Shown here piece after piece: positions 17,683-26,817 of a stretch of 64,000 nt of DNA (position 1 is its first letter; every line of letters begins with the position of its first letter). This DNA is from Leptolinea sp964446955 (GTDB lineage: Bacteria; Chloroflexota; Anaerolineae; Anaerolineales; Anaerolineaceae). The notes under the pieces are model-generated. The model had not been told where the DNA came from. It made no database searches and saw only the letters and a program-made list of their open reading frames with translations. Position numbers and translations under genes: made by a program. Location of the stretch: the NCBI GenBank assembly GCA_964446955.1, contig CAYUQJ010000007.1, forward strand, positions 62,001-126,000, given 5' to 3'.

Positions 17683-18776
17683 TTACCTTTTACGGAATAA
17701 TTTGTAGCCTTTATCGACCACCTGACTGAGCCTCTGGCTGGAACAGATCCAGCGGTATACAACAGCCAGCGCTTTCGGGTTGACCAGTTCGACCGTACCT
17801 GGTCTCAGGGTAATCTGTTCGGACAGGTGCATCTTGAAGGATGTATAGGTGTGACTGACCCATTCTGCTGGAGTCTCTCCTTTGATAACGGCTTCAGCCG
17901 CCTGCCTGTCAATGCCACCCAGATCAACCCAGTGAAAGTTGTGTTCATGCGCCCACTGCATGATGTACCAGTACATGCCTTCATTGATATAGCAATTGTT
18001 ATAACCTTCCGTCCACCCCACACGGTAAATATGCAGCGTGTCACCGAACGTGATGGTGATGATGGAAGCCACCGGGATGTCGTCTATCTTGCCCATAAAG
18101 AGGTGCAGCCAACCCTGCGGCGAAAAACGATCCCAGAGGAGTTCGAAAAAATCCCGGCATTGGATGCCGAACTGCCATTTATCCGCAATTTTTTGGTGCA
18201 GCACGTAGAAGGTGTCAAGCTCAGACCTGTCCGGAGTTTCATGGCAGGTCAAACCCCTGGATTCTGATTGGCGAAATCGGATCCTTTTACCTTTCTTGAT
18301 CTGGTGGAGGATATCCTCCGGCCCACCGGATACATCGATGATGATGGTCACAGAAGCTTCCAGATCACCCCGTGAACTGTAATTGTTTCCCTGCCTGATA
18401 AGCCCCTGTCATAAAAATTTCAGCAATTGCCATGCGGTTGCAGGAATAATATGAAGGGATTGTTTTGGAAGTGAGCTTGCAACGCATCCAGGATCACCAT
18501 ACCCTGGTCTTCGCAATCCTGTTCGTAAAGGGGCCCGTAAGGTAATTGCAGTAAAAAAATCAAACCAAGGCATTTTTTATAGATCACCTGAGCGCCGCCG
18601 CATATTTCTCCAGCCGGTGTCTTCAGAATAAAACGAAGGGCATTCCATCCCTGGCATTGTTTAACCTGGGCCCAGACGCTGGTCTGAACGAAGCTTCCCG
18701 CCTTCGAGCACAGTACATATTGGTCCCAATCCCGATTACTCTCGCTTTTATCGATACACAGATCAATACCTATCAT
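17683..18776 (-). pseudogene. Broken FemAB-like aminoacyl transferase
   Basis: The N-terminal part (18776-18420, 118 aa, with SFVQTSVWAQVKQCQGW and LPYGPLY) ends at a TGA. The C-terminal part (from about 18351 to 17683, with VTIIIDVSGGPEDILHQIKKGKRIR, YINEGMYWYIMQWAHEHNFHWVDLGG) is in another frame. Reading the middle frame gives a fitting linker (AIAEIFMTGAYQAGKQLQFTG), so two separate frame changes of the same direction are needed to restore one protein of about 365 residues. FemAB/FemX proteins use aminoacyl-tRNA to build peptidoglycan cross-bridges. Either a true pseudogene or two assembly errors; no single frameshift repairs it. Confidence 0.7.
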
Positions 18777-19092
18777 GCTTGTTCCCTCTAAAGATATATT
18801 CTGCGGTGTATCAATAAAAGTAGATAAGATCAGTAAAATTTGTCAGGCAAAAAAACAACTGCTTGCGGCGTTCATAAACGGGTGATAAAAATCATGACCG
18901 TTACCTTGATACACGATTCTACCGCGCACAAAATGAGGTCAAACCGGCTTTTATGCAGGGATGAATAATCCCGGGGGAATGCCTGTACAAACTGGAATTA
19001 TGGCCGAAAGCGGTTAAAATCGGACATGTTTCTGATTATGCCTGATAGTCCACCAAAAACCGGGCTGGCACAAAAATCATTTGGAAGGTGCT
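18777..19092. other. Divergent intergenic region before alr
   Basis: About 315 bp between the FemAB remnant and the alanine racemase gene. It must hold the promoter for alr, but I could not pick -35 and -10 boxes with confidence. No REP element, tRNA or clear hairpin was seen. Confidence 0.4.
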
Positions 19093-20202
19093 TTGGAAAT
19101 TCAAACTGCTTCAACCTGGCTGGAGATCGACCGCTCGATCATCCGTGAAAATACCCGCATCCTGTGTAAACAAGCCGGTGTGCCGGTGATGGCTGTGACC
19201 AAGGGAAATGCCTATGGTCACGGAGCTGGCGAAGTTGCCCGAGCGGCGGTGGAAGGCGGGGCACAATGGGTGGGTGTCGCCCGTCTGGAAGAAGCCCGCG
19301 CGGTGCGTGAAGCCGGTGTGACCGTGCCCATCCTTGTTCTCGGTTTTGTGCATCCGCTGCGCGTTGCGGAGATTCATGAACTTCAAGCCACAGTCCCGGC
19401 ATATGACCTGGATATGGCAACCGCGTTGTCTGATCAGGCGGTCAAGACCGGCTGCCAGATACCGGTCCATGTGAAGATTGATTGTGGAATGCGGCGGCTG
19501 GGTGCATTCGCGGAAGTGGGAAAGGCTTTTTTTCTTGACCTGATGAAACTTCCCGGCGTGCAGATTACCGGTATGTTCACGCACTTTCCCATCCTGGATG
19601 AGGTCAGGCACCCGACTACCTATATTCAACTGGCACGTTTCAAAAAACTGATCGCCGAACTGAATGAAGCCGGAATTGACCGCGGTCTGGCCCACGGGAT
19701 CACCTCGGCCGGTTTGTTGTATCTGCCCGAAGCCCGGTTTGATATGGTCCGGACAGGAATTGCCGTGGTAGGGTTGCAATCCACGGCGGATATGCCGCAA
19801 TTCGACGGCATCCGCCCGGCTATGACCTGGAAGACTCAGATCATATCCATCAAAACCATCCCGGCGGGTGAAGGAATCGGGTATAACCACCGGTATTTCA
19901 CGAAAACATACGAACGTATTGGGGTGATCGCTGCTGGCTACGGCGATGGCGTACGACGACGACTGGGGAATTTCGTGCTTATTCGCGGGAAACGGGTCCA
20001 TGTGGTGGGCGGCATGTGTATGGACCAGTGCATGGTTAATCTGGACGAAGTGCCGGAGGCCAGAGTGGGCGATGAGGTCGTGCTGATTGGTCAACAGGGC
20101 GCCGAGTTGATCACCGCGGAAGATATCGCGGCAAATTGGAATACCACCAATTACGAAGTGGTGACCGGAATCCGCGGACGCGTGCAGCGGTATTACAAAT
20201 GA
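19093..20202 (+). CDS. alr: Alanine racemase
   Basis: About 369 residues, normal for Alr. The N-terminal TIM barrel has the PLP lysine in AVTKGNAYGHGAGEV (Lys37 by this start), the usual substrate barrel features, and the C-terminal beta domain has GIGYNHRYFT, VIAAGYGDGVRRRLGN and GGMCMDQCMVNL, where the catalytic Tyr and cofactor contacts of Alr lie. It converts L- to D-alanine for peptidoglycan. No ATG is available: TTG at 19093 follows GGAAGG at short spacing; TTG at 19081 is the longer alternative. Related serine racemases cannot be excluded. Confidence 0.88.
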   Translation: MEIQTASTWLEIDRSIIRENTRILCKQAGVPVMAVTKGNAYGHGAGEVARAAVEGGAQWVGVARLEEARAVREAGVTVPILVLGFVHPLRVAEIHELQATVPAYDLDMATALSDQAVKTGCQIPVHVKIDCGMRRLGAFAEVGKAFFLDLMKLPGVQITGMFTHFPILDEVRHPTTYIQLARFKKLIAELNEAGIDRGLAHGITSAGLLYLPEARFDMVRTGIAVVGLQSTADMPQFDGIRPAMTWKTQIISIKTIPAGEGIGYNHRYFTKTYERIGVIAAGYGDGVRRRLGNFVLIRGKRVHVVGGMCMDQCMVNLDEVPEARVGDEVVLIGQQGAELITAEDIAANWNTTNYEVVTGIRGRVQRYYK

Positions 20203-20274
20203 GAGCCACACAGATCGGAACTTTTGGACTTTGCAAGGATCAGTGGTTCTATGGGATGTTTTGAGGAAAATGCC

Positions 20275-21819
20275 GTGTTACCGCCTCCCGTGATCAGAAT
20301 GGAAAATGTGACCATCCGGGCGAAAAGCCGCCTGTGTTTTGCCCGGACGGATTGGAGCATGTGTGAGGGGGAGCAGTGGGCGCTGATCGGTCCAACCGGG
20401 TCGGGTAAATCCATTTTTGTTAAAGCCTTGAGCGGGCAATTACCGGTGGTTGAGGGACAGATTCTCAATTTTTTTGATGGTATTCCGGAGGGACGACCAT
20501 ATCTGCGGCGCGGCGAAGTCATTCTGGTTTCTACCGAAACCCAGCGTGATGTGTTACAACAACACGCCGCGTTTCATCAGGCACGCTGGCAGAGCCTGGC
20601 AGGCGATGACGTGCCGACTGTAAACGACTACTTTAATGGGCCGGATGTGGATGATCGTGTTACCTTTGATATGGATCCGGCAAGACCGGATGACGTGACC
20701 CGGGCTGCCCGTCGGGCGCAGGCGGTGGAATTACTGGGTATAAACCATTTGCTCGATCGCAAGCTCATCCACTTGTCGAACGGAGAGGGCCGCAAGGTGT
20801 TGCTGGCACATGCGCTGATGCAGTCTCCGCAATTGCTGATCCTCGACGACCCTTTCAGCGGGCTCGATTCCACGTCGCGTGAGACACTGTTAAACAGCCT
20901 GATCACTATTCTCGAAAACCGTCAGCAGCGGCTTCTGCTGGTAGCCGCGCGTGACGACGAAATTCCGCATGGGATCACCCACGTGCTGGCCATAGATGGG
21001 CACCGCATTGTCGCCCGGGGTAAAAAGGACGAGGTGTGCGCGTCTTCTTTCGCGCAGGGAATGTTCAAAGCGGACTCCACTACGGCGCGGGAGAAAATAA
21101 GACTGCCAGCGGTTGGATGGTCCGCTCTGCCGCCTGGAACACCATTGATCGAATTTCACAACGTGCGTGTGAAGTATCAGGGCGTGCAGGTATTGAAGGA
21201 CATTTCCTGGACCTTGCGTCAGGGGGAGCACTGGGCCATCCGCGGCCCGAACGGGGCGGGGAAATCCACCCTGCTGAGCCTGGTGCTGGCGGACAACCCG
21301 CAGGCGTACGCCAATGAGGTGAAGATTTTCGGCCGGCAGCGCGGCAGCGGTGAGAGCATCTGGGACATCAAACGGCATATCGGGTGGGTGGCGCCGGAAA
21401 TTCACATGTATTATCCCAATCGGGTCGACTGCCGCACGGTGGTCTGTTCCGGTTTCTTTGATTCGGTCGGGTTGTACCATAGTGTGACGCCTGAGCAATC
21501 GGATATGGCGGAACTGTGGATGCGGGTACTGGATATTGACCTGCTGGCTGACAAGCCATTCCAGGAAGTCTCGATCGGGGAACAGCGGCTGGTGTTGCTG
21601 GCGAGGGCGCTGGTGAAACAACCGCGGTTGCTCATCCTGGATGAGCCCTGTCAGGGGCTCGATGGATCCCATCGGGCGCGCATCCTCCATGTGTTGGACG
21701 AGTTGTGCAGGCAGACACCTGTCAGTCTGTTGTATGTCACGCATCACCTGGATGACCTGCCGCGGGCGGTTACGCGTGTGTTGCACCTGGAACAGGGACG
21801 AATGCGAGTGGTGGAGTAA
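20275..21819 (+). CDS. Tandem ABC ATPase, ModF/PhrA-like
   Basis: Two ATP-binding cassettes in one chain of about 514 residues. Cassette one: GPTGSGKS, signature LSNGEGRKVLLAHAL, Walker B LLILDDPFSGLD. Cassette two: GPNGAGKS, signature VSIGEQRLVLLARAL, Walker B LLILDEPCQGLD. There are no membrane segments. The layout and the EWR/EQR-like signatures match ModF (PhrA), a molybdate-linked ABC protein of unclear mechanism. I chose GTG 20275, which has GAGGA 7 nt upstream; ATG 20251 and TTG 20224 are longer options. It follows alr in the same direction and may be cotranscribed. Confidence 0.8.
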   Translation: MLPPPVIRMENVTIRAKSRLCFARTDWSMCEGEQWALIGPTGSGKSIFVKALSGQLPVVEGQILNFFDGIPEGRPYLRRGEVILVSTETQRDVLQQHAAFHQARWQSLAGDDVPTVNDYFNGPDVDDRVTFDMDPARPDDVTRAARRAQAVELLGINHLLDRKLIHLSNGEGRKVLLAHALMQSPQLLILDDPFSGLDSTSRETLLNSLITILENRQQRLLLVAARDDEIPHGITHVLAIDGHRIVARGKKDEVCASSFAQGMFKADSTTAREKIRLPAVGWSALPPGTPLIEFHNVRVKYQGVQVLKDISWTLRQGEHWAIRGPNGAGKSTLLSLVLADNPQAYANEVKIFGRQRGSGESIWDIKRHIGWVAPEIHMYYPNRVDCRTVVCSGFFDSVGLYHSVTPEQSDMAELWMRVLDIDLLADKPFQEVSIGEQRLVLLARALVKQPRLLILDEPCQGLDGSHRARILHVLDELCRQTPVSLLYVTHHLDDLPRAVTRVLHLEQGRMRVVE

Positions 21820-21974
21820 AAACTATCTATGCGGATTTATCTAGATGGATATCATTTAGTAATGACAAATTGCAATCCTTTTATTTAGGGTCATTTATTC
21901 AAGTGCTTTGTAATTCAAATTGTCGCTATAATAAAACCATTATTCAAGCCACGCTAAGCAAAAGAGAGTCAACT

Positions 21975-23969
21975 ATGCAACCCTCAAAATCATCAGTTGA
22001 CCTATCCAAATATAAACACATATGGGAAACATTTTCACAATCCGGGGTCATTTTACAAGAACGTGAAATGGACCCCCTTGTAACATCCTCATGGTTGCGT
22101 TGTGGAAAGAGATTAAATCCCAATAGTTCAATTCATTGGGTTTATGAAAGTAAAACATCATTTATTGCTACCCTAAGAAAAATGATCCCTCTACGGGACA
22201 TTGCCATACCAATCATGGAAGATATTTATCAGTTCATTGAGGGTAGTAGCGCTGTCCTGTTATTAACTGACAGTACAGGCTGTTTGTTGGAAATAATTGG
22301 TGACCCACAAACCACAAAGTTATTGAAAAACGAAGGGTTACGTGTTGGAGCCTATCTGGATGAAGGACGACTGGGAACTAACGCGATAGCAGTAACTTTA
22401 TTTAATGCTATGCCATCACAGGTGGTCGGGTTTGAACACTTCTTTGCAAAATTACATTCGCTCAGTTCAGTTGCCGCCTCATTTAATGAATTAGGCGGAC
22501 ACCCGATTGGTGTGCTTGGATTGGTTGAACCATTGGATAAACGAAGCGAACAATCATTTGGCATTGTTGTTGCTGGCGCTAGAGCCATAGAAAACCAATT
22601 GCGAGCTGACCTTATAGTCAGGGACGTCAATACGCAAACAGCCGAGCTGATTGCTACCTTGGATTCTATTACCGAAGGTGTTCTTGCCTGGACAAATCAG
22701 GGCACAATTATTCACATGAATGAACAAGCAGGCAAAACCCTAAATCTCTCTCCTTGTACCGTTGTTGGCCGTTTAATCTCAGATTTTATTTCCTTTCCAG
22801 AAAATTTGGTCAGAGCGGTTTCCATGTATCAGGAATTAAATGATGTTGAAACAATGCTTCAAGTGGAAAGTACACAACGGGAGTGTTTATGCCTGGTAAG
22901 CTTACGGATTGTTGCTCCACTTGAAAATGAAAACCGTGTTTATATTATGACTATCAGACGTATAGAGCAAGTGCATCAATTGGTGAATCGTCTTGTTGGT
23001 GCTCAAGCGCGTCTGACTTTGGATGATATTGTTGGGCACGGGTCCGCAGCTCATTCAATTCGCAAACAGGCGCGCATAGCAGCCAACGCACATGCTTGTG
23101 TATTATTGATGGGAGAATCAGGTACAGGTAAAAATATTCTTGCCAGAGCGATTCATAATAGCGGCAAACGGGCTGCTGGACCGTTCCTGGCAATAAATTG
23201 TCGTGCCATACCGCGTGAACTTGCTCTTGGAGAATTCCTGGGGTATGAAGCTGGTGCTTTCAATACCGGTCCTTCAACTGGGCAACCCAGTAAATTTGAA
23301 CTGGCTAATGGGGGCACGCTTTTCCTTGAAGAGATTGAATCGTTGTCTTTAGAAACCCAGGCTGCTTTACAACGTGTTATTGAAATGGGGGATGTGATAC
23401 GGCTTGGTGGCACACGTGTTATACCTTCAGATGTCAGGATAATTGCTTCGACAACTCGAACTATGGAGGAACTCCTGGAGCAGGACTCTTTCCGTCATGA
23501 CCTATTGTTACGTCTATCTTCGTTTTTAATTACGCTGGAACCTTTGAGAAACCGGCCGGAAGACATTCCATTACTGGTTGAACGCTTGCTGGACAAACTC
23601 GTTATTCAACTTAATCGCACATTGAAAGTATCTCGTCGTGCTTTAGATGCCCTTTGCACTTATCCTTGGCCTGGAAATGTCCGCGAATTAGAGACTATTA
23701 TGGAAAGAGTTGCAATCCAATGTGAGTGTGGTCAGCTGGAACTGGAGCATTTCCCTATGTCAATAAGACAAAATCAAGTTTTGAAAAAGGGAAAATCTAC
23801 TACCAAACCTGTTCAAACCATGCTGGAGGCTGAAAAGGAAGCTATTGTTGCTGCTTGTCAGGCGGCGCATGGTAATGCTACTCAAACTGCCCAATTACTA
23901 GGCATTGGCCGAACAACGTTGTGGAGAAAATTGAAAGAATTACAAATTTCTATTGAAAGTTTTAATTAA
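21975..23969 (+). CDS. dhaR: DhaR-like AAA+ transcription activator
   Basis: 664 residues: a GAF-like sensor (about 60-230), a PAS-like segment starting LIATLDSITEGVLAWTNQGTI, an AAA+ domain with Walker A GESGTGKN and GGTLFLEEIE (Walker B), and a Fis-type helix-turn-helix (GNATQTAQLLGIGRTTLWRKLKEL). The GAFTGA loop that contacts sigma-54 is replaced by GAFNTGPS. E. coli DhaR, which drives dhaKLM from a sigma-70 promoter, is the close functional model. Here it lies directly upstream of glpF-dhaKLM. The ATG at 21975 was chosen; the frame is open further upstream without a start site signal. Confidence 0.85.
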   Translation: MQPSKSSVDLSKYKHIWETFSQSGVILQEREMDPLVTSSWLRCGKRLNPNSSIHWVYESKTSFIATLRKMIPLRDIAIPIMEDIYQFIEGSSAVLLLTDSTGCLLEIIGDPQTTKLLKNEGLRVGAYLDEGRLGTNAIAVTLFNAMPSQVVGFEHFFAKLHSLSSVAASFNELGGHPIGVLGLVEPLDKRSEQSFGIVVAGARAIENQLRADLIVRDVNTQTAELIATLDSITEGVLAWTNQGTIIHMNEQAGKTLNLSPCTVVGRLISDFISFPENLVRAVSMYQELNDVETMLQVESTQRECLCLVSLRIVAPLENENRVYIMTIRRIEQVHQLVNRLVGAQARLTLDDIVGHGSAAHSIRKQARIAANAHACVLLMGESGTGKNILARAIHNSGKRAAGPFLAINCRAIPRELALGEFLGYEAGAFNTGPSTGQPSKFELANGGTLFLEEIESLSLETQAALQRVIEMGDVIRLGGTRVIPSDVRIIASTTRTMEELLEQDSFRHDLLLRLSSFLITLEPLRNRPEDIPLLVERLLDKLVIQLNRTLKVSRRALDALCTYPWPGNVRELETIMERVAIQCECGQLELEHFPMSIRQNQVLKKGKSTTKPVQTMLEAEKEAIVAACQAAHGNATQTAQLLGIGRTTLWRKLKELQISIESFN

Positions 23970-24058
23970 AACTGGTGTTTCGTAATGAAACAGATAATAA
24001 AAAAAGAAGTTCCATTTTGAACCCTAAATAATTAAAAAATTGATAATTATTTTCGATC

Positions 24059-24088
24059 GCTCTACCATGTTTTTGGTAGAGCTTTTTT
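24059..24088 (+). terminator. Intrinsic terminator after dhaR
   Basis: GCTCTACC and GGTAGAGC form an 8-bp perfect stem with an 8-nt loop, followed by six T residues (24083-24088). It closes the dhaR transcript and separates it from glpF, which must have its own promoter between 24089 and 24200. Confidence 0.85.
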
Positions 24089-24200
24089 CCCATTAATGAA
24101 ACCAATCTATACATTGATAAAAGGAGGTGTAACAGGTAAATATTCTATGTTCCTGCGATAAATCTTTCGAATCATTTTTACTAGAAAAGGACATGTTAAG

Positions 24201-24983
24201 ATGAACAAGGTGTGGAAAGAATTATTGGCTGAGTTCTTTGCAACAGCCGTACTGGTACTGTTGGGTGTTGGGGTTGTTACCAATGTTGGCCTGGGGCCTC
24301 GTGGGAATACATGGGGTGTAAATTGGATTACGGTAAATATTGGTTGGTGTTTTGCCGTTGTGGTAGCTGCGATGATGGCTGCCGGAGTTTCAGGAGCGCA
24401 CCTGAATCCTGCCGTTACATTCGCCATGGCTGTGAAGCGAGGTTTCCCATGGAATAAGGTAATACCATATTGGCTAGCACAGCTTGTTGGTGCGTTTGTG
24501 GGTGCTTTTCTGGTCTATATGACCTATCGTGATGGCCTCATCTCTGCTGGTTTGCCAAATGTTTGGACGGGCGGCCCTGGAACTTTGTTTGACAGTGCTT
24601 TTTCTTCGGGGGCCAATGCTATTGGATCTTACTCCATTTTCACAGCCGGATTTGCTGAATTTATTGGAACAGCTGTATTACTCTGGGGCATCCTGGCTGC
24701 TTTTGATTCCAAAAATTTTGGTGTAGGCTCAAATCTGGGAGTCCTCTTTGTTGGTTTTGCGGTTTTGGCAGTTGGTACCTCACTCGGTGGACCCAGTGGC
24801 TATATGATCAATCCTGCTCGAGATCTTGGCCCACGTTTATTTGGGACATTAATCGGAACCCAGGGTTTGTTTAGCCCTGATATGTGGTGGGTCTGGGGGC
24901 CATGGGTGGGTTGCCTTTTGGGTGGTGTTTTTGGTGTATTCACATATGATTGGTTTATTACACCAGGACTAAGGAAAGATTAG
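24201..24983 (+). CDS. glpF: Glycerol facilitator, MIP family
   Basis: 260 residues with six membrane helices and the two half-helix NPA boxes: SGAHLNPAVTF (69-71) and YMINPARDLGPR (204-206). The Asp after the second NPAR is the hallmark of glycerol-conducting aquaglyceroporins rather than water-only channels. It would let glycerol (and dihydroxyacetone) enter by diffusion to feed the Dha kinase encoded downstream. AAAGGA lies 9 nt before the ATG. Same direction as dhaKLM, 78 bp ahead of dhaK. Confidence 0.92.
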   Translation: MNKVWKELLAEFFATAVLVLLGVGVVTNVGLGPRGNTWGVNWITVNIGWCFAVVVAAMMAAGVSGAHLNPAVTFAMAVKRGFPWNKVIPYWLAQLVGAFVGAFLVYMTYRDGLISAGLPNVWTGGPGTLFDSAFSSGANAIGSYSIFTAGFAEFIGTAVLLWGILAAFDSKNFGVGSNLGVLFVGFAVLAVGTSLGGPSGYMINPARDLGPRLFGTLIGTQGLFSPDMWWVWGPWVGCLLGGVFGVFTYDWFITPGLRKD

Positions 24984-25061
24984 TCTTATACCCCAGATTT
25001 AGAAAACAATCTGATTGTATACTCATAATTAAAGGGAAGAGTTTAAGACTGGAGATGTGAG

Positions 25062-26063
25062 ATGAAAAAATTGATCAATAAGCCGGTTGATGTAGTGAAA
25101 GAGGCTTTGCAAGGAATTGAAGCTGCCCATAAGAATTTAGTAAAAGTCCACTATGACCCCAACTATATAATGCGTGCTGACGGGCCTGTTAAAGGAAAGG
25201 TTGCCATATTATCAGGTGGTGGTTCAGGGCACGAACCCATGCATGGTGGATTTGTAGGAATGGGGATGTTAGATGCTGCCTGCCCTGGTTCAGTCTTTAC
25301 TTCACCAACTCCAGATCAAATGTTGGAGGCAACCAAAGCAATCAACAGTGGTTCCGGCGTGTTGCACATTGTAAAAAATTACACCGGTGATGTCCTGAAC
25401 TTCGAAATGGCTGCTGACCTTGCTAAATCTGAAGGCATTGAAGTTGAAACAGTTATCATCGATGATGATGTGGCTGTAAAAGACAGCCTATACACTGCCG
25501 GACGGCGAGGTGTAGGGGTTACTGTTTTAGCAGAAAAAATTGTTGGTGCAGCCGCTGAGCAAGGTCGTCCTTTAAAAGATGTTGCGGATGTTTGTCGAAA
25601 AGTAAATTCTCAGGGAAGAAGCATGGGAATGGCATTAACTTCCTGTGTTGTTCCTGAAGCTGGCAAACCAACTTTTGAACTTCCTGAAGATGAAATGGAA
25701 ATTGGAATTGGTATTCATGGTGAACCTGGAAGGGAACGCATGAAACTTAAGTCAGCAGCAGAAATCACGGGAATGCTGGCTAATCCGGTTTTGGACGATT
25801 TGCCATTCAAAAAAGGGGATGAAATCCTTGCTTTTGTAAATGGAATGGGTGGCACACCTTTAATTGAACTGTATATCGTTTACAACGAATTACAAAAAAT
25901 CTGTTCCGGACGTGGAATTAAGATCATCCGTAATCTGGTTGGTTCTTATATCACTTCGATTGATATGGCAGGATGCTCGATTTCCTTACTTAAATTGGAT
26001 GATGAGCTTACTCGTTTATGGGATGCACCGGTAAATACACCCGCGCTACGCTGGGGTGTATAA
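25062..26063 (+). CDS. dhaK: Dihydroxyacetone kinase subunit K
   Basis: 333 residues. The DhaK fold is shown by LSGGGSGHEPMHGGFVGMGMLDAA (substrate pocket, residues 50-73) and EIGIGIHGEPGRER with His219, the residue that binds dihydroxyacetone covalently as a hemiaminal. DhaK presents the substrate to DhaL, which carries ADP as a bound coenzyme. Complete and of normal length. Followed at 26077 by a hairpin and then dhaL. Confidence 0.95.
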   Translation: MKKLINKPVDVVKEALQGIEAAHKNLVKVHYDPNYIMRADGPVKGKVAILSGGGSGHEPMHGGFVGMGMLDAACPGSVFTSPTPDQMLEATKAINSGSGVLHIVKNYTGDVLNFEMAADLAKSEGIEVETVIIDDDVAVKDSLYTAGRRGVGVTVLAEKIVGAAAEQGRPLKDVADVCRKVNSQGRSMGMALTSCVVPEAGKPTFELPEDEMEIGIGIHGEPGRERMKLKSAAEITGMLANPVLDDLPFKKGDEILAFVNGMGGTPLIELYIVYNELQKICSGRGIKIIRNLVGSYITSIDMAGCSISLLKLDDELTRLWDAPVNTPALRWGV

Positions 26064-26076
26064 GCAACTCTTAAAC

Positions 26077-26113
26077 ACAGGCAGTAGCGAAGTCTTTTTT
26101 TGCTACTGCCTGT
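26077..26113 (+). promoter_or_regulatory. 12-bp hairpin between dhaK and dhaL
   Basis: ACAGGCAGTAGC and GCTACTGCCTGT form a perfect stem; the 13-nt loop ends in a run of seven T residues. The T-run is in the loop, not behind the stem, so it is not a standard terminator. It may stabilise or process the dhaK end of the mRNA and set different K and L levels. Confidence 0.6.
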
Positions 26114-26140
26114 AGCAATAGTAAAAAGGAAGGGCTTTGC

Positions 26141-26782
26141 GTGATGGGAATATCACAAGAACAATTTGTGCAATGGATAAAATCCTTTGCAGGAATTATT
26201 TCCGAAAACAAAGTTTATCTTACTGAATTGGATTCTGCTATTGGTGATGCAGATCATGGTATTAATATGGACCGTGGTTTTCAGGCAGTCCTTTCAAAGT
26301 TGCCTGCTTTTATAAATCAGGATATTGGTTCAATAGCGAAAAATGTTGGTATGGTGTTGATTTCGACGGTCGGTGGTGCAAGCGGTCCATTATATGGTAC
26401 TTTCTTCATTCAGATTGGAAAAGAAACTGTCGGAAAATTAGAACTGACTTTAGAAGACTGGTCAACCGCATTAGAATCGGCTGTTAATGGTGTAAAAATG
26501 CGTGGAAAGGCGAATCTTGGTGATAAAACCATGCTGGATAGTCTTATCCCTGGATTGGAAGAATTAAAAAAGAGCATCTCTGCAGGCGGTAGCATTGAGG
26601 AGGCGTTATATTCTTCGGAAGAAGCGGCAAAGAAGGGGATGGAAGGAACGATCCCGATGGTGGCAAAAAAAGGAAGAGCCAGCTATTTGGGAGACCGCAG
26701 CGTTGGGACACAGGACCCAGGTGCAACATCATCCTATTATTTGTTGCATGCTGCAACAAAATGTTGGTGTAATCAAAAATAA
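26141..26782 (+). CDS. dhaL: Dihydroxyacetone kinase subunit L
   Basis: 213 residues. SAIGDADHGINMDRGF (residues 33-47) carries the Asp residues that bind Mg-ADP; GGASGPLYGTFF and KRGRASYLGDRSVGTQDPGATS-like blocks complete the nucleotide-binding helical barrel typical of DhaL. It transfers phosphate from DhaM to dihydroxyacetone held by DhaK. GTG at 26141 and ATG at 26144 are adjacent; GGAAGG lies about 8 nt before the GTG. Confidence 0.94.
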   Translation: MMGISQEQFVQWIKSFAGIISENKVYLTELDSAIGDADHGINMDRGFQAVLSKLPAFINQDIGSIAKNVGMVLISTVGGASGPLYGTFFIQIGKETVGKLELTLEDWSTALESAVNGVKMRGKANLGDKTMLDSLIPGLEELKKSISAGGSIEEALYSSEEAAKKGMEGTIPMVAKKGRASYLGDRSVGTQDPGATSSYYLLHAATKCWCNQK

Positions 26783-26817
26783 CACCTGCTCAAAAAAATT
26801 TTTCGAAGGAAATTATA

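Noticed and set aside
20224..20275. Longer start for the ABC protein
   Set aside because: TTG 20224 and ATG 20251 lack well-spaced ribosome sites; GTG 20275 has GAGGA at 7 nt.
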